Below, piece after piece: positions 6,869 to 16,396 of a stretch of DNA of 16,967 bases (position 1 is the stretch's first letter; each line of letters starts with the position of its first letter). A model generated the notes under the pieces. The model was not told the origin of the DNA. It did no database searches and worked only from the letters and a program-made list of their open reading frames with translations. The stretch spans positions 1 through 16,967 of the forward strand of contig JANOAX010000209.1 of assembly GCA_031411335.1 (NCBI GenBank), read 5' to 3'. This stretch comes from JAJTFW01 sp031411335. GTDB taxonomy: Bacteria > Bacteroidota > Bacteroidia > AKYH767-A > OLB10. The position numbers were made by a program, and so were the translations under genes.

Positions 6869-9800
6869 TTATCTCACCAAATGCACATGCCCTACTTTTT
6901 CATGTTGCTTACCCCATACGTCAATCACTTTTACTTGATAAACATAGGTTCCTTCTTGTGCTAATTGCGATTCGCCTTCGATGCTTCCATCCCAAGCGCG
7001 ATTGCTCTTTCCTTCACTTTGGAAGATACGCGCACCCCAACGGTTGAAGATGCTTAACTCTACATCAACAATATATTCACCTTGAATGTTGAATCCTTCA
7101 TTAACACCATCTCCATTTGGAGTGAAGGCATTGGGAATCCACCAGCTGAAAATTGGATCTACGCGCACCCAATGTGAAACGGAATCAGGACAACCGTATG
7201 AATTCACTACCCATAAGGTTACTAAATAATTTCCGGTATCGCGATACGTGTAAGTAGGCTCAAATTGAGTAGATGTTCCGCCATCTCCAAATGTCCAGTT
7301 GTAAGTTAATGCACCTGAAGAAAGATTTATAAAATCGAAATTAGGATTTAAGATATTTTGCAATGCCGGATCTGCTTCAAACTCGGCATCAGGCCCAGGA
7401 TAAACGGTAACTGCATTGTTGATGCTTACCGTGTTGGTACAACCCGAATCAGAAACAACCGTTAATGTTACATTGAAGTTTCCACTTGCTGTATAAGTAT
7501 GTGTTGGATTTTGTAATGATGAACTTCCACCATCACCAAAATCCCATGCCCATGATACTACTCCTCCTGAACTTACAAATGAAGAATCAGTAAACGGCAC
7601 TACGATAGGTCCGCAACCTGGATTACTCATCTCAGTAAAATAAGCTGTCGGTAATGGATTAACGAGTACCGTTCCTGTGATGGTATCGTTACAACCATCA
7701 TCACTCGTTACAATTAATGTAATGGTATAAGTTCCTTCTTGTGTGTACACATAAGTTGGATTCGCAGAACTAGAAGTACCTACTCCATCTCCAAAATTCC
7801 ATGAATAACCTGTGATGGTTCCACCGGGAACAAATGAAGTACTGTTAAATTGAACAGGACTATTTAAACAAGGAGTGTTGGCTGTAAATCCTGCAACAGG
7901 TAAATCGTTAATGATTACATTGGTATTGGCTGTTGCTCTACAACCGTTCGAATTGGTAGTTGTTAAAGTGGCTACATAAGTACCCGCATTTGTATACGTA
8001 CTGCTTTCATTCGCTAACGTTCCTGTAGTACCGTTACCAAAAGTCCAATCCCAATTTACAATATTGTTATTTGCACCTGAACTGGTATCAGCAAACGGAA
8101 TGTTATCGCCTACACAACCTGTTCCAGCTGTTGGCTGCGGACTTGGTGCAGCATACACTTCTACTGAATCAGTAATGGTATTTTTACATCCTTGGTTCGA
8201 TGTCGCTTCTAATGTAATGGTATAGAATCCGGCAGCAGGATAAAACACAGTTGGATTTTGTGCAGTACTTGTTGTACTATTTCCTAATGTCCACGACCAT
8301 CCCGACAAATTTCCTGGATTTACTGTTGAGTTATCGATAATTTGCACAGGGAAATTTAGACATACATTTCCAGCAGTGAAATCAGGAACCGGCAATGGAT
8401 AAACCGTTATACTGCGCATCACATTTGCAGTACATCCATAAGGAGTAGTGATGGATAAATTTACATTGTACGTTCCTGCAGCAGTATAAGTATGCTGAGG
8501 ATGCATTAAAGTATCTGTTGTGTTATCACCAAAGTCCCAAGCATATTGGAACGTTCCTCCGCCTACAATTTGTGATTGATCGAAGAAGTTAGTGCTTCCA
8601 TTTAAACATACATCGTTGCTAGAGAAATTTGCAGTTGGCACCGGGAAAACATTGACGCTTCTATTGACTGTATCGATACAACCATTTGCATTGCTAACAA
8701 TTAAACTAACAGTATAGGACCCCGTTGAGCTATATAAATGTGATGGATTTTGACTAGAAGATGTATTTCCATCTCCAAAATTCCATGTCCAATTGGTGAT
8801 GGCTCCTGACGCTCCAGAAGTAGTATCATTAAACACTACTGCACTTCCTAAACAAGCATTGGCTACTGTAAAACCAGCGCGAGGAATATCGTTTATTGTT
8901 GTTGAACGATTCAATGTATCGCTACATCCTTTGTCAGTGCTAGCTACTAAACTTACATTATAGATTCCAGGATTTGCATATTGATGATTGGGTTGTTGTG
9001 TTGATGAAAATGATCCATCTCCAAACTCCCAATACCAACCGTTAACAACACCTGAAGGAACCGTTGAGTTATCTACAAAAAGAACAGGCGCTCCATTACA
9101 AACTGGATTGGCTATAAAGTCGGCAGTTGGTTTTGGATTCACAACAATTGTTTTTGCGATTATATCTTCACATACTTGATCTGATCCAACACTTAAAGTT
9201 ACCGTGTACGAACCAGGTGAAGTATAATAATGGACAGGATCGCTTAATGAACTTGTATTTCCATCTCCAAAATCCCAATTGATATCGCTGATGAAACCGT
9301 TCGATATCTGAGAATTATTTGTGAATTGCACCGAATCTCCCTCACAAACATCGTTGGCTATGAAGTCTGCAACAGGCATAGGATCGATGGTGATCGACTG
9401 TAAGATGGTATCATTACATCCTGTGGCGCTCGAAACAATCAAAGTAACATTATATACGCCTTCGTTGGTATACGTATGCTGTGGATTTTGCAAAGATGAT
9501 GTAGTTCCATCACCCAATTGCCAAGCCCAAGTAGTAATGCTACCACCTCCAACTGAAGATACATCGTTTAATTGAGTAGCACTTCCTTCACAAACATCAG
9601 GCGCATTAAAAGCGGCTGTAGGTAACGGATTTACGGTAAGGCTACCCGTTAGTGAATCAATACAACCATATCCTGATGTAGCTACTAAAGTTACTGGATA
9701 CGTTCCAGGAGTTGGAATTAGTACAGATGGATTTTGAACAATCGAGGAAGCATTTCCATTGATATTCCACTGCCATCCGATAATATTTCCACTTGTGATG

Positions 9801-12800
9801 GATGATGTGTTTGCAAATAGGTTTGCATCTCCTAAACATGCTGGATTAGTAGTAAAGTTCACAGCAGGTAACGGATGCACAGCAACATTATTGGTAAACG
9901 ACGCCGAACATCCACCAACATCGGTAATGGTTACTTGATAAGTACCCGTGCTGCTTACATTTATCGTTTGAGATGCAGAACCTGTTGACCATAAATAAGT
10001 CATTCCGGGATTTCCTGCATCTAATAAAACATTTGCACCTTGACATGCATTCACATTGATGGGTGTTGCACTTAAACCCGTACCACCTTCGGTTACATTG
10101 AAGGTACCTGATCCTTGACAACCAAAAGCATTGGTAACAACAACAGAATAAACACCAGGATCAGTCACACCAACAGTTTGAGTAATATCTCCACTTGGCG
10201 ACCATAAATACGTCATACCAGGGTTTCCTGCATCCAATGTAGCGCTAAATCCTGTACAGAAAAATGCATTCGTACCAACAACAGATGGTGTTGGATTGGT
10301 ATTCACTTGCACAGTATCTCTTCTAGAACAACCGGCTGAACTGGTAACAGTAACTATATACGAAGAGGTGGTAGATGGATTCACATAAACAGTAGCGGTT
10401 GTTGCACCATTATGTTGCCATAAATAAGTACTTCCACCTGAAGCAGTCAATGATGTTGTGGTTCCAAAACAAATGGTTTTATCAGGGCCTGCATTCGCTG
10501 TTGGCAAAGGATTTACTACAACACGAGCAGTATCGTTTCGAGTACAACCATTTGCTGCAGTAACAGTAACAATATAATTTAAAGTTGAAGCTGGAGAAAC
10601 GGAAATAGTTGGCGTTGTAGCACCTCCTGGATTCCAAGAATACGTTCCTCCTCCTGTTGCAGTAAGTGTAGTATTATTTCCAATACAAAAAGATTTATCA
10701 GGCCCTGCATTTGCAACTGGCAACGCGTTAATATTTACTCGTACACTATCTCTTGACGTACATCCGTTAGCGTTAGTCACCACAACATAGTACATCCCAC
10801 TGGTAATCGGTGAAACGGTAATGGCGCTTACTGTTGATCCTCCAGGTGACCATGAATAGGTTCCTCCTCCGGTTGCTGTTAATGTGGTGGAAGTCCCGGC
10901 ACATATAGCACGATTCGAACCTGCATCTGCAGTTGGCAATGCATTAATAGTAACCGCTTGTGTTAACGTATCAGAGCAACCATGGGTGGTAGTTCCAATT
11001 AAAGTGATAGTATAATTTCCAGCCGTAGTATAATTTACGGTTGGACTCAATTGATTCGATGTAGTTCCATTTCCGAAACTCCATTGCCAATTATTGATGA
11101 CTCCATTGCTGGAAGTACTTGTATTATTTAAGGTAACTGATCCGCCCAAGCAAATGGTAGTAGGTGTTGACGTGAATGACAAAACAGGTTGTGGGAAAAT
11201 TTGCACGACCCTACTGATCGTAGCTCTACATCCACCTGGCGTAGAAACTTCCAACGACACATTGTAATTTCCAGCTGTAGTGTAAGTATGTTGTGGATTT
11301 TGCGACGTAGATGAAGTTCCATCTCCAAAATTCCAAGTCCAATTCACAATATTTCCAAATCCAACAGTTGATTGATCTATGAAAGGAATGTTAGTTCCAA
11401 TACATCCCTGCGTAAAATTAAACGCAGCGGCAGGCATTGGATAAATATTTAATGTATCGGATAACGTAGAGGTACAACCTTGGTCAGTAGTGATGGTAAG
11501 CACAACATTATAAGCACCAGGAGTATTATACACTAAGATGGGATTTTGAGCAAAAGAAATATTTCCATTTCCTAAATCCCAACTCCATGAAGTAATACTT
11601 CCTCCATTTACAGAAGATGCATCTAAGAAAAATACGGAGTCATTTAAACATTCGTCATTTGGCGTAAATGCAGCCTGTGGCAACGGATTCACCTGAACGG
11701 TATTGGCAATTGTTCCAGTACATCCACTCGCATCGGTTACGGTTACCGAATACACTCCTGCTGCATTCACTGAAATTGTTTGAGAAGTAGAACCTGTACT
11801 CCACGCATAGGTTGATCCTGCGAAACCAGCATCTAATGTCGCCGATTGCCCTTGACAAATTGAGGTGGTATTATTATTACTAATGACTTGTCCTCCTACT
11901 GTAACTTGTGTAGATGCAATTGACGTACATCCAGCAGCGTTAGTAACGGTTACCGAATATGAACCCTGTGTGTTCACACTGATGGTTGGTGTAGTAGCTC
12001 CGTTACTCCATAAATAGCTAGTTCCAGTTGCTCCAGGATTTAAAGTGGCACTTACTCCACTACAAATAAATACACCTGCGGGTAAACTGATAACTGGATT
12101 AGGATTAACAGTTACGTTTACGAAAGCCGTAGCTTGACATCCATTCGCATCAATTACGTTTACTGCGTAAGTAGTAGAAGATCCAGGTGAAACGGTAATG
12201 GTTCCAGTAACACTTCCTGATGGATTCCAGCTATACGAAACACCACCGCTCGCTGTTAATGTTGTACTTTGTCCTTGACAAATACTCACATTAGGACTCA
12301 CCGTTGCAATGGGCAATGGATTTACAAAAACTCTAACGGTATCTACACCCGAACAACCATTTGCATCGGTAACAATTACAGAATAAGAAGTATTAGTAGA
12401 AGGAGAAACTGAAATAGTATTACTTGTACTTCCACCGGGTGTCCAGTTGAAAGATACTCCACCATTGGCTGTAAGCACGGCGTTACTACCAATACAAATT
12501 GTTACATCAGGTCCAGCCGTAGCTACTGGTGGGCCATTCACTTGCACTGTTTGTTGAACTGTATCATAACAACCAAAAGCATTCATTGCAATTAATGTGG
12601 CTGTATAGGAGCCATTATTTCCATAAGTATGCGATGGGTTTTGTGATGTAGAAGTAGACCCATCTCCAAACAACCAAGTATACCCAGTTGCTCCGCTCGA
12701 TGTATTATTAAAAGTTATGGGAGCACCTTGACAATTATTTCCACTCACTGTAAACGCTGCTATTGGCTGCGGATTAACGACAACATTTTGAGTAACGGTA

Positions 12801-14620
12801 TCAGTACATCCCGCCGAATCGGTAACTACTAAAACTGCAGTATAAGTTCCTGGTGCTCCTAAAATCACAGAAGGATTTTGAGAATTGGAAGTTCCTCCAT
12901 TACTAAACGACCACGACCATCCTGATCCAGGAGGTGTGCTTGTATTTGTAAAATTGATAAATGATCCAGCACAAACGGTATCCGTACTAAATGAAGCATT
13001 GGGTAACGGTGCGATTACAACTGGAAGAACCAGCGTATCTGTACAACCATAAATATTTTCAACGATTAATGAAACGTTATAGGTACCACTTCCAGGGAAA
13101 GTATGCGTTGGATTTTGTAGATTAGATCCGGTACCATCACCAAAATTCCAGGTCCAACTTTGCATGCCTCCTGCAGTAGTGCTTAGATCGGTAAATTGTA
13201 CTGGAGCATTTCCGCATGCACCATCCCATGTGAAATTAGCGATGGGTTGAAAGGCCGCAATAATTTCTACGGTATCTGTACTCGAACAAGTACCATCAGA
13301 AACGGTAACAACATACGTTCCTACTCCAACAGTTTGTGTTGGATTTGTAAATCCATTACTCCATAAATAAGTATAGGGAGGATTTCCACCACTTGCGTTG
13401 GCGGTGACGGTGGCAAGGTCACTACATGCTATGTATTGATCAGGCCCGGCGTCGACAACAATACCCGTGACTGTTATACAATATGAATAAGTATTTGATC
13501 CAATAAATGGACAAGCATCATCACTTACACGAACTGTGAAACAATGTGCAGTGTTACTAATATCAGCTTGTGTGGGTGTCCAACAAAATGTTCCTGTAGG
13601 ATGTGGACTTCCTGCAGTTGTAAATGTTGCATTTGGAATGGCATTATTCCAAAACAATCCAACTTGCTGTCCGGCATTAATATCATTTGAAAACACATCG
13701 AAACAAAAAGGTTGATTTGCACAAACCGTCATATCAAAATTGCTAGTTCCATTAATACCTGTTAAAGTCGGAAGATCGTTGGTACAATTTAAAACCGTAA
13801 TTTGAATATCACGCACTACATAACCAATTAACACACCATTTCTATACTCTTGCACTAACACCGCCATTACAGTTACTTGCAATTGTGTTGGTGTAAAACA
13901 AATATCACCCGTTTGCGCGTTGAATTGAAAACCTCCCGAAGTAGTTAATGGATTCGATGCATTATAAGGTGCAATATAACTCACATCATTCGATACCGTT
14001 TGACGAGGATTTACTAAAGAATAAACTAATGAATCACCATCAGGATCTGTAGCTCCATGGTTAAAACATAATTGCTGACCTAAGCATGCAAAAGGAACTG
14101 GTTTATTTGTAAAGGTAGGAGAACTATTACATGGGGTTATGGTATTATTTAAAGAAGCATAAATATAAAATGTATTGGAGCCAGGACTACTGATCGTGTT
14201 GATGGCTGCATTACGGCAACAGAGCGAATAAGAAAATTGCCAATCGTTGCATTGCATCGGTAGTGTAACAATGCCTTCGTACACCCATTCTTGAATTCCC
14301 GTAAACGTTCCACCATTACAAGTACTTTGTGCGGTAGGACATAAATACGTTACTTGTTGACCTGTTCCTGGGATGGGATTACAGGTAACACCCAATGTTT
14401 GACCACAACTTACAGAACGAATGTTTACATAAATATTAGCAGGAGCTAAGATTCCTATACAATCTCGATAAAACGACAATCGCACTTTGTAGGTGTTTCC
14501 ACCAAGGCATTCATAAGTCAAGTCAGCACCCATCGCGTGACTTGCTTTTACTGGATCAGCCCGAAGGATGAACAGCAAGGCTGTCAGGATAAGTAAGCTT
14601 CTTCGTAGTTTTAGACTCAT
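6869..14620 (-). CDS. Giant secreted PKD/Ig-like repeat protein with T9SS type B (gliding-motility) C-terminal domain
   Basis: ATG at 14620 gives 2583 residues; an in-frame GTG at 14668 would add 16 ahead of the signal peptide and is less likely. Residues 1 to about 26 are a signal peptide (RRSLLILTALLFIL, cleavage near VKA before SHAMG). The N-terminal part (to about 395) begins with the LTYECLGGNTYKVRLSFYRDC motif region seen in many large Bacteroidota surface proteins and includes a cadherin-like DPDGDSLVYS segment near 200. One SprB-like repeat (about 394-455) follows, then 3 PKD (455-696), 4 Ig-like (696-977), 3 PKD (977-1227), 5 Ig-like (1227-1587) and 11 PKD units (1587-2487), all counted by eye. 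Most PKD units carry W-x-FGDG, are 82-83 residues long, have a Cys near the start and a late Gly-Cys, and end in NPLP-type linkers. The last 90 residues (IPNAFTPNGDGVNEGF onward) are the type B sorting domain. Probable adhesin; partner unknown. Confidence 0.94.
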   Translation of the reverse strand: MSLKLRRSLLILTALLFILRADPVKASHAMGADLTYECLGGNTYKVRLSFYRDCIGILAPANIYVNIRSVSCGQTLGVTCNPIPGTGQQVTYLCPTAQSTCNGGTFTGIQEWVYEGIVTLPMQCNDWQFSYSLCCRNAAINTISSPGSNTFYIYASLNNTITPCNSSPTFTNKPVPFACLGQQLCFNHGATDPDGDSLVYSLVNPRQTVSNDVSYIAPYNASNPLTTSGGFQFNAQTGDICFTPTQLQVTVMAVLVQEYRNGVLIGYVVRDIQITVLNCTNDLPTLTGINGTSNFDMTVCANQPFCFDVFSNDINAGQQVGLFWNNAIPNATFTTAGSPHPTGTFCWTPTQADISNTAHCFTVRVSDDACPFIGSNTYSYCITVTGIVVDAGPDQYIACSDLATVTANASGGNPPYTYLWSNGFTNPTQTVGVGTYVVTVSDGTCSSTDTVEIIAAFQPIANFTWDGACGNAPVQFTDLSTTAGGMQSWTWNFGDGTGSNLQNPTHTFPGSGTYNVSLIVENIYGCTDTLVLPVVIAPLPNASFSTDTVCAGSFINFTNTSTPPGSGWSWSFSNGGTSNSQNPSVILGAPGTYTAVLVVTDSAGCTDTVTQNVVVNPQPIAAFTVSGNNCQGAPITFNNTSSGATGYTWLFGDGSTSTSQNPSHTYGNNGSYTATLIAMNAFGCYDTVQQTVQVNGPPVATAGPDVTICIGSNAVLTANGGVSFNWTPGGSTSNTISVSPSTNTSYSVIVTDANGCSGVDTVRVFVNPLPIATVSPNVSICQGQSTTLTASGGVSYSWNPSGSVTGTITVSPGSSTTYAVNVIDANGCQATAFVNVTVNPNPVISLPAGVFICSGVSATLNPGATGTSYLWSNGATTPTISVNTQGSYSVTVTNAAGCTSIASTQVTVGGQVISNNNTTSICQGQSATLDAGFAGSTYAWSTGSTSQTISVNAAGVYSVTVTDASGCTGTIANTVQVNPLPQAAFTPNDECLNDSVFFLDASSVNGGSITSWSWDLGNGNISFAQNPILVYNTPGAYNVVLTITTDQGCTSTLSDTLNIYPMPAAAFNFTQGCIGTNIPFIDQSTVGFGNIVNWTWNFGDGTSSTSQNPQHTYTTAGNYNVSLEVSTPGGCRATISRVVQIFPQPVLSFTSTPTTICLGGSVTLNNTSTSSNGVINNWQWSFGNGTTSNQLSPTVNYTTAGNYTITLIGTTTHGCSDTLTQAVTINALPTADAGSNRAICAGTSTTLTATGGGTYSWSPGGSTVSAITVSPITSGMYYVVVTNANGCTSRDSVRVNINALPVANAGPDKSFCIGNNTTLTATGGGTYSWNPGGATTPTISVSPASTLNYIVTVTAANGCTRNDTARVVVNPLPTANAGPDKTICFGTTTSLTASGGSTYLWQHNGATTATVYVNPSTTSSYIVTVTSSAGCSRRDTVQVNTNPTPSVVGTNAFFCTGFSATLDAGNPGMTYLWSPSGDITQTVGVTDPGVYSVVVTNAFGCQGSGTFNVTEGGTGLSATPINVNACQGANVLLDAGNPGMTYLWSTGSASQTINVSSTGTYQVTITDVGGCSASFTNNVAVHPLPAVNFTTNPACLGDANLFANTSSITSGNIIGWQWNINGNASSIVQNPSVLIPTPGTYPVTLVATSGYGCIDSLTGSLTVNPLPTAAFNAPDVCEGSATQLNDVSSVGGGSITTWAWQLGDGTTSSLQNPQHTYTNEGVYNVTLIVSSATGCNDTILQSITIDPMPVADFIANDVCEGDSVQFTNNSQISNGFISDINWDFGDGNTSSLSDPVHYYTSPGSYTVTLSVGSDQVCEDIIAKTIVVNPKPTADFIANPVCNGAPVLFVDNSTVPSGVVNGWYWEFGDGSFSSTQQPNHQYANPGIYNVSLVASTDKGCSDTLNRSTTINDIPRAGFTVANACLGSAVVFNDTTSGASGAITNWTWNFGDGNTSSSQNPSHLYSSTGSYTVSLIVSNANGCIDTVNRSVNVFPVPTANFSSNDVCLNGSTNFFDQSQIVGGGTFQYAWDFGDNTTDTLMHPQHTYTAAGTYNVNLSITTPYGCTANVMRSITVYPLPVPDFTAGNVCLNFPVQIIDNSTVNPGNLSGWSWTLGNSTTSTAQNPTVFYPAAGFYTITLEATSNQGCKNTITDSVEVYAAPSPQPTAGTGCVGDNIPFADTSSGANNNIVNWDWTFGNGTTGTLANESSTYTNAGTYVATLTTTNSNGCRATANTNVIINDLPVAGFTANTPCLNSPVQFNSTSFVPGGTITGYSWNFGDGVGTSSSANPTYVYTQEGTYTITLIVTSDDGCNDTITGTVLVNPLPTAYFTEMSNPGCGPIVVPFTDSSFVSSGGVVSWAWDFGDGGSSSLQNPTHTYTASGNFNVTLTVVSDSGCTNTVSINNAVTVYPGPDAEFEADPALQNILNPNFDFINLSSGALTYNWTFGDGGTSTQFEPTYTYRDTGNYLVTLWVVNSYGCPDSVSHWVRVDPIFSWWIPNAFTPNGDGVNEGFNIQGEYIVDVELSIFNRWGARIFQSEGKSNRAWDGSIEGESQLAQEGTYVYQVKVIDVWGKQHEKVGHVHLVR

Positions 14621-14690
14621 AACATCTCTTTTTTCGTTTCTACCACCTGTTAGTTGGGACAATTTCACAGGAATACTTTTATGGTAAAAA

Positions 14691-14698
14691 CAAAGCTA
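14691..14698 (-). promoter_or_regulatory. Candidate -7 element for the giant gene
   Basis: On the minus strand this reads TAGCTTTG, an exact match to the Bacteroidota -7 consensus TAnnTTTG. It would place the transcript start near 14684 and leave a leader of roughly 65 bases before the ATG at 14620. No good TTG -33 partner was found at the usual spacing. The leader just before the start has the purine-rich stretch AAAAAAGAGATG, a weak ribosome-binding signal. Confidence 0.4.
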
Positions 14699-14883
14699 TA
14701 GCGAGATCAAGAGGAGTATTGCCTTCATTCCATCACTATATAGACGATGTAAGAAATGCAAGACAAGAACATACATTATTCAACACAACAAGCTGAACAT
14801 CAAATTTTTACATGGATAAACAGTCTAGACTTGAGTAATTTAGATGAAAGAAAATCATCAAAAGAAATCGATAATTGTAATTT

Positions 14884-14915
14884 AAAAATTGAATGAAGCA
14901 AAAAGCCTTCATTCA
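14884..14915 (-). terminator. Probable intrinsic terminator downstream of idi
   Basis: A 9-bp perfect stem (TGAATGAAG at 14890-14898 and CTTCATTCA at 14907-14915, eight-base loop) is followed on the minus strand by AATTTTTAAA. It lies about 107 bases after the idi stop codon, upstream of the giant gene on the same strand, so it would separate the two transcription units. The T run is short and the distance is long, hence moderate confidence. Confidence 0.55.
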
Positions 14916-15021
14916 TTACAAATAACTAATCCATAAATTCAAATCAAACCTTACGAAAACAAAAAAGAAATAATAAAAAATTAAGTATAAAATATCGTGC
15001 CAACGCGATGCTCTTATCAAA

Positions 15022-15525
15022 TTAAATTAAATTTCGGTTGAAAATTTCTTTCAACCAAAAAGTAAATTGATGTGGATGCATTTTAATTTTTACCTTGAGA
15101 TCATCTAAAGAAATCCATTTAAAATCCTGTGCTTCTTCTGGATTCAAAATTGGATTTTCATTAGTACTTCCCACTAAAATATAATCAAGCTCATGTTCAA
15201 TAAGTCCATTCGGAAATTCAGCTCTATAAACAAAATGATTTTTTAAGATGAGTTCATCAACTTGTAAACCCATCTCCTCGAAAAGACGGTGTTTAGCACA
15301 TTCTACTAAATCCATCTTTGGTATTGGATGACTGCAACAAGTATTTGTCCACAATCCTCCGCTGTGGTATTTCCCTTGAGCGCGCTGTTGAATCAGTAAT
15401 TCATTTTTTGAATTAAAAATAAAAATTGAAAAAGCCCGATGTAAAAGCCCAAGTTGATGGGCTTTTAATTTTTCGGAGGTGCCTATTTCAGCATCTTGCT
15501 CATCGACTAAAATAACTTCATTCAT
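15022..15525 (-). CDS. idi: Isopentenyl-diphosphate delta-isomerase, type 1
   Basis: The 167-residue Nudix-fold enzyme starts at an ATG. It interconverts isopentenyl and dimethylallyl diphosphate, feeding quinone, carotenoid and undecaprenyl synthesis in the cytoplasm. Visible hallmarks: metal-ligand histidines H23 and H29 (KAHQLGLLHRAF), the catalytic-Cys motif TNTCCSHP with C64 as the likely acid/base, H66, the Nudix-like stretch ECAKHRLFEEMG at 75-86, and acidic residues E110 and E112 in EHELDYIL, matching the metal-binding and catalytic glutamates of Escherichia coli Idi. Length is normal for the short bacterial form. The motif reads TNTCCSHP, as in animal and plant enzymes, rather than the NSVCGHP of Escherichia coli. 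It lies alone between a T9SS-cargo gene upstream (95-base gap) and the giant gene downstream. An internal terminator-like hairpin occurs at codons about 20-33. Confidence 0.95.
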   Translation of the reverse strand: MNEVILVDEQDAEIGTSEKLKAHQLGLLHRAFSIFIFNSKNELLIQQRAQGKYHSGGLWTNTCCSHPIPKMDLVECAKHRLFEEMGLQVDELILKNHFVYRAEFPNGLIEHELDYILVGSTNENPILNPEEAQDFKWISLDDLKVKIKMHPHQFTFWLKEIFNRNLI

Positions 15526-15570
15526 AGTTCGAAGATAACACCGTTGGCGATGTAAAGTTTATCCAATTGA

Positions 15571-15597
15571 AAAATAAATTGAATGCATTATATTCAA
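15571..15597 (-). terminator. Weak AT-rich terminator candidate after the small T9SS gene
   Basis: TTGAAT (15579-15584) and ATTCAA (15592-15597) form a 6-bp stem with a seven-base loop; on the minus strand the stem is followed by TTTATTTTT. It lies about 24 bases after the stop codon of the gene ending at 15621. The stem is almost all A and T, so it would be unstable. If it fails, idi would be read from the same transcript. Confidence 0.35.
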
Positions 15598-15620
15598 GAC
15601 TTTAATAAAATTGAAAAAGC

Positions 15621-16274
15621 CTATTTCTTCGTAAACTTCTTTACTGAAATATTCTTAAATGCGTCTTCGTAAAGAAAAGTATAGAGTCCAACCGAAAGCT
15701 GATTGATATCTATTTGCATATTCTTTCCATTAATCATCGACTTCAACACCAAAGCGCCTTGATTATTCAAAATTCGATAAGTGCCATCGGTTAAATCGCT
15801 ATTCAATTTCACTTGAAGTATGTTTGAGGCAGGATTTGGAAATAGTTCGAAGATTTCTTTTGCCAACTCTTGGTTTCCACTTGCTAAATTTACAACGAAA
15901 GTCAAGGAATCTGTAGGACCAGCTACAATTCCTGGAGTACAAGGAGATGGTCCCATACCGGCATCTACTTGATAATAGAAAGTGTAAGTCCCAGCAGGGA
16001 GAAGTCCTAGGTTGAAAGTATCTTTATCATTACAAATAAAACTAGCGGCACCTAAACAATGGATAGCGGACGCTGAAATAGAATTACCTGCTTGAAACAT
16101 ATTCAACGTTTTGTCCTTGCAATCACCTGATGGGAAATCAACTTCAGCTATCAATTGAATGGGAGTATTTGTAGCAAGAAAAGACGGATTTGTCCACAAT
16201 TGTTGAATCCATTGGCCTTGGCAATTAATAGCACAAAATAAACTAAAGAAACAAATGAGTAAGTATTTTTTCAT
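15621..16274 (-). CDS. Small secreted protein with T9SS type A sorting domain, function unknown
   Basis: The 217-residue protein starts at an ATG. Residues 1 to about 20 are a signal peptide (MKKYLLICFFSLFCAINCQG); the cysteines there do not make a proper lipobox. Residues about 21-132 form a beta-rich domain with four cysteines (C52, C73, C81, C112), suggesting disulfides, and the segment FNLGLLPAGTYTFYYQVD typical of beta-sandwich secreted domains. I do not recognise a specific family for it. Residues about 141-217 are a type A sorting domain (Por_Secre_tail type): FELFPNPASNILQVKLN, then YRILNNQGALVL, and the closing SVGLYTFLYEDAFKNISVKKF. That domain directs outer-membrane passage through the T9SS and is normally removed, often with attachment to a surface polysaccharide. 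The neighbours give no clue to its role. Confidence 0.85.
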   Translation of the reverse strand: MKKYLLICFFSLFCAINCQGQWIQQLWTNPSFLATNTPIQLIAEVDFPSGDCKDKTLNMFQAGNSISASAIHCLGAASFICNDKDTFNLGLLPAGTYTFYYQVDAGMGPSPCTPGIVAGPTDSLTFVVNLASGNQELAKEIFELFPNPASNILQVKLNSDLTDGTYRILNNQGALVLKSMINGKNMQIDINQLSVGLYTFLYEDAFKNISVKKFTKK

Positions 16275-16396
16275 GACTTTTAAATTTAAAGGATAAAGGT
16301 ATTAAAAGTGCAATGTAGAAAAAATACGAAATTGATGCTTTTATCATGTAAATGTAAAAATTTATGATTCAAGTATTTAAATCAAAAAGCATACGA

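Larger units (their letters stand above)
14621..15021. other. Long AT-rich leader region between idi and the giant gene
   Basis: About 400 bases without a gene. The part next to the giant gene should hold its promoter: CAAAGCTA at 14691-14698 is noted separately. The part next to idi holds a terminator-like hairpin. Short frames present, for example the one beginning ATGGATAAACAG near 14812, stop within a few codons. Nothing else recognisable was seen. Confidence 0.5.

Noticed and set aside
9888..10121. Cys-rich alternative minus-strand frame inside the giant gene
   Set aside because: It is an out-of-frame reading of the repeat-coding DNA, like several others between 8988 and 13722; the PKD/Ig-like frame is uninterrupted and has clear domain signals.
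10190..10240. Recent DNA duplication between adjacent Ig-like repeats sharing AGNPGMTYLWS
   Set aside because: The DNA at the two sites (near 9990 and 10205) differs at several synonymous positions, so the identity is at protein level and not from a recent copy.
14621..14668. GTG start 16 codons upstream for the giant protein
   Set aside because: It would put a charged extension ahead of a clear signal peptide; ATG at 14620 follows a purine-rich stretch and gives a normal signal peptide.
16275..16396. Promoter for the small T9SS gene (TACCTTTA on the minus strand at 16293-16300)
   Set aside because: One base off the -7 consensus, no -33 partner at correct spacing, and in AT-rich DNA where such matches are common.
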